A stretch of DNA of 64,000 nt. It comes from Streptomyces atratus. Its GTDB lineage: Bacteria > Actinomycetota > Actinomycetes > Streptomycetales > Streptomycetaceae. The translations under genes were made by a program, and so were the position numbers. Numbering within the stretch: the stretch's first letter is position 1; every line of letters begins with the position of its first letter. Where the stretch lies: positions 124,001-188,000 of the forward strand of contig NZ_FPJO01000003.1 in the NCBI RefSeq assembly GCF_900119365.1. Direction: 5' to 3'. The notes beneath the pieces were generated by a model. It made no database searches and was not told the origin of the DNA. It saw only the letters and a program-made list of their open reading frames with translations. This document shows, one piece after another, positions 62,656 to 64,000 of the stretch.

Positions 62656-63387
62656 GGTAGCCGTGGGCCCGGCCCGCGCAAAGCCGTCCGCTGCCGCCGT
62701 CCCCCGTACTGGTGAAAGATCGCATGCGGCCGCTACCGGTCCAGGGCGTGCTGCCCGTCGGGCAGCCATTCCTGCAGGTAGCTGTGGAGGAAGGCCGCGA
62801 GCTCGGCCAGCAGGGCGGCCACCTCGCCGGCGAGAAGGCATGCGACGGGCCACCAGGACGTGCGGTGCGTTCCGGACCCGGTATGCGGGCGCGGTGGTGC
62901 CGGGCGGCAACAGGGGCCGTTTCGCCGCGTGGCTGTGACCCGCCGGCACGGGTGGGTGCGTCCAGGGAATCCCTGCGGTGCTGGCGATCGGCGCGTGCCG
63001 GAGCCCCCACCGGTGGCGGGCGGCATTGCGCACGGCGCGCACGGCGGGCCGGCAGGACTGGCCGGTGCGCACCTCAGCCTGTGGCGGCTGCCGGAAGGGC
63101 GTGTGATCGCGCAGCAGCACCTCGGCGCACGAGTGGTCCACCGGGGCCAGGGCAGCCGCGGTGAGGACACTTCGATGCCGGTCACACTGCCTTTCTTATC
63201 TTGGAATGGCGCCTTGGCGGAGCCTTCCGGGTGGGTCCGTAGTGTGGGCTTCCCACAGCGGGTGCGTCAGCGCTTTGCTGCCCCTGTGGGCTGCGGCCGT
63301 CGCCGCGGTGAGGGTCTGATCACTCGTCAGGGTGGAGAGATGTGATTGCGTGGCCGCACACTGTGACCGCAGTCCTAAGGTGTCTGC
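62656..63387. other. Stretch with an uncertain minus-strand coding trace
   Basis: Around 62733-62900 a minus-strand frame reads VACLLAGEVAALLAELAAFLHSYLQEWLPDGQHALDR and stops: a helix-rich, protein-like tail. Its upstream part becomes Arg/Pro-rich and probably continues in another frame, so a frameshifted or unusual gene is possible. Nothing else is recognisable in these 730 bases. Confidence 0.3.
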
Positions 63388-64000
63388 ATGGACAGGATCA
63401 GCCTGACCTGGGAAGCCGCGCTGGCCGATCCGCCTGCCGCCGCTGCGCTGCTCAGAAGGCTCGAAGAAGAGGCCGAGGCCTACATCGCCCGGTCGCGCAC
63501 GCTGCGCCAGTGGCTGGAGAACGTTCCGCCGCTCACCGCGATGGGGGCCTTTCTGCCGACCGCCGAACCCGAGGATCACAGCTCGCAGACTCCGGAGCCC
63601 GGGACGAGAACTGACAGCACGTCAAGTGGGGGCGGCATGGGCGGCGGGCCGCGGACGCGGGAGGGGAGAACGCACGCCGGACCGCAGGGCGGCGGCCCGG
63701 GCTGTCCTGGTGACGCACCCTCGTCTGCGGCATCCGGAGACGAGCCGCCGGCCCGGCCGCACGAGGGCCGTGATGGGGGCCGGGGCGACGCAGGTGCGGG
63801 CACGGTCCCGTCCCAGCGCCGGGCGGCCGGACGCGAAGAAGCCGGGCCCGGCCCGGCTGACGGCCAGGACACCGCGCAGGTGGCACCACCCGGTGGCCAG
63901 CAGCCGACGCTGTACGAGCGCGTCGAGGCCCTCCTGGTGAGGTTCAGGCCCGGTGCTCCCCAGACCGCCCGGGGCATTGCCCAGGAGATCGGCCACGCGA
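63388..64000 (+). CDS. Hypothetical protein, C-terminus outside window
   Basis: Start ATG 63388 with AAGG eight bases upstream; 204 codons to the window edge without a stop. A helical N-terminal domain (WEAALADPPAAAALLRRLEEEAEAYIARSRTLRQWLENVP) is joined by a long Gly/Pro/Arg-rich disordered linker (about 70-165) to the beginning of a winged-helix-like segment (LYERVEALLVRFRPGAPQTARGIAQEIGHA). Possibly DNA-binding like its left neighbour; not recognised. Confidence 0.5.
   Translation, partial: MDRISLTWEAALADPPAAAALLRRLEEEAEAYIARSRTLRQWLENVPPLTAMGAFLPTAEPEDHSSQTPEPGTRTDSTSSGGGMGGGPRTREGRTHAGPQGGGPGCPGDAPSSAASGDEPPARPHEGRDGGRGDAGAGTVPSQRRAAGREEAGPGPADGQDTAQVAPPGGQQPTLYERVEALLVRFRPGAPQTARGIAQEIGHA

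Overview
The window is high-GC actinobacterial DNA and almost certainly comes from a Streptomyces. The support is the G/C-rich third codon positions, frequent GTG and TTG starts with ATGA/GTGA overlaps, rare TTA codons, a mycothiol-dependent formaldehyde dehydrogenase and a SARP-controlled type II polyketide cluster. No tRNA, rRNA, CRISPR array or insertion sequence is visible.

Left region (1-28.6 kb), accessory metabolism. After two DUF202 membrane proteins, a Nudix hydrolase, a TetR/short-chain dehydrogenase pair and a DMT exporter, there is an FAD dehydrogenase / LysR / acyl-CoA oxidase group. Next is a tightly overlapping operon (16237 down to 9222, minus strand) encoding the meta-cleavage route for 3-hydroxyanthranilate: ring-cleaving dioxygenase, ACMS decarboxylase, semialdehyde dehydrogenase, RidA-type deaminase, oxalocrotonate decarboxylase, hydratase, aldolase and acylating acetaldehyde dehydrogenase. 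A divergent MHS-family importer and a carboxylesterase share its control region, which suggests that an aromatic ester or amide is taken up, hydrolysed and funnelled into ring cleavage. A gluconate module (GntP, GntK, GntR), a phenoxazinone-synthase/bilirubin-oxidase-like multicopper oxidase, S-hydroxymethyl-mycothiol dehydrogenase with an MBL hydrolase, and an RNA pseudouridine synthase follow.

Centre (30.1-50.2 kb), a complete enterocin (enc) cluster in the order F G H I J K D A B C L M N O P Q R S T. EncP makes cinnamate from phenylalanine, EncH activates it, and EncI/EncJ shorten it to benzoyl-CoA. EncN provides the alternative direct benzoate route. EncA/B/C extend the starter with malonyl units, EncD reduces, EncL edits wrong starters, EncM performs the oxidative Favorskii-type rearrangement, EncK O-methylates, and EncQ/EncR carry out the final hydroxylation. 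EncF (SARP, with a TTA codon) is the likely activator, and EncS/EncT the TetR repressor and exporter. A repeated CAAGCAAGGC element sits in three intergenic control regions of the cluster.

The cluster borders look like recombination scars. On the left are an N-terminally truncated hypothetical gene, a scrap resembling a beta-galactosidase and an orphan MerR. On the right, directly behind encT, is an N-terminal scrap of a TrkH-like transporter.

Right region (50.4-64 kb): a small membrane protein with a divergent GbsR/MarR regulator, an NhaA antiporter / membrane-STAS / PucR operon, a methyltransferase, a MerR regulator with a perfect 24-bp palindrome upstream of a SulP-STAS transporter, an MFS transporter, a MarR regulator, and poorly recognisable genes running off the right edge.
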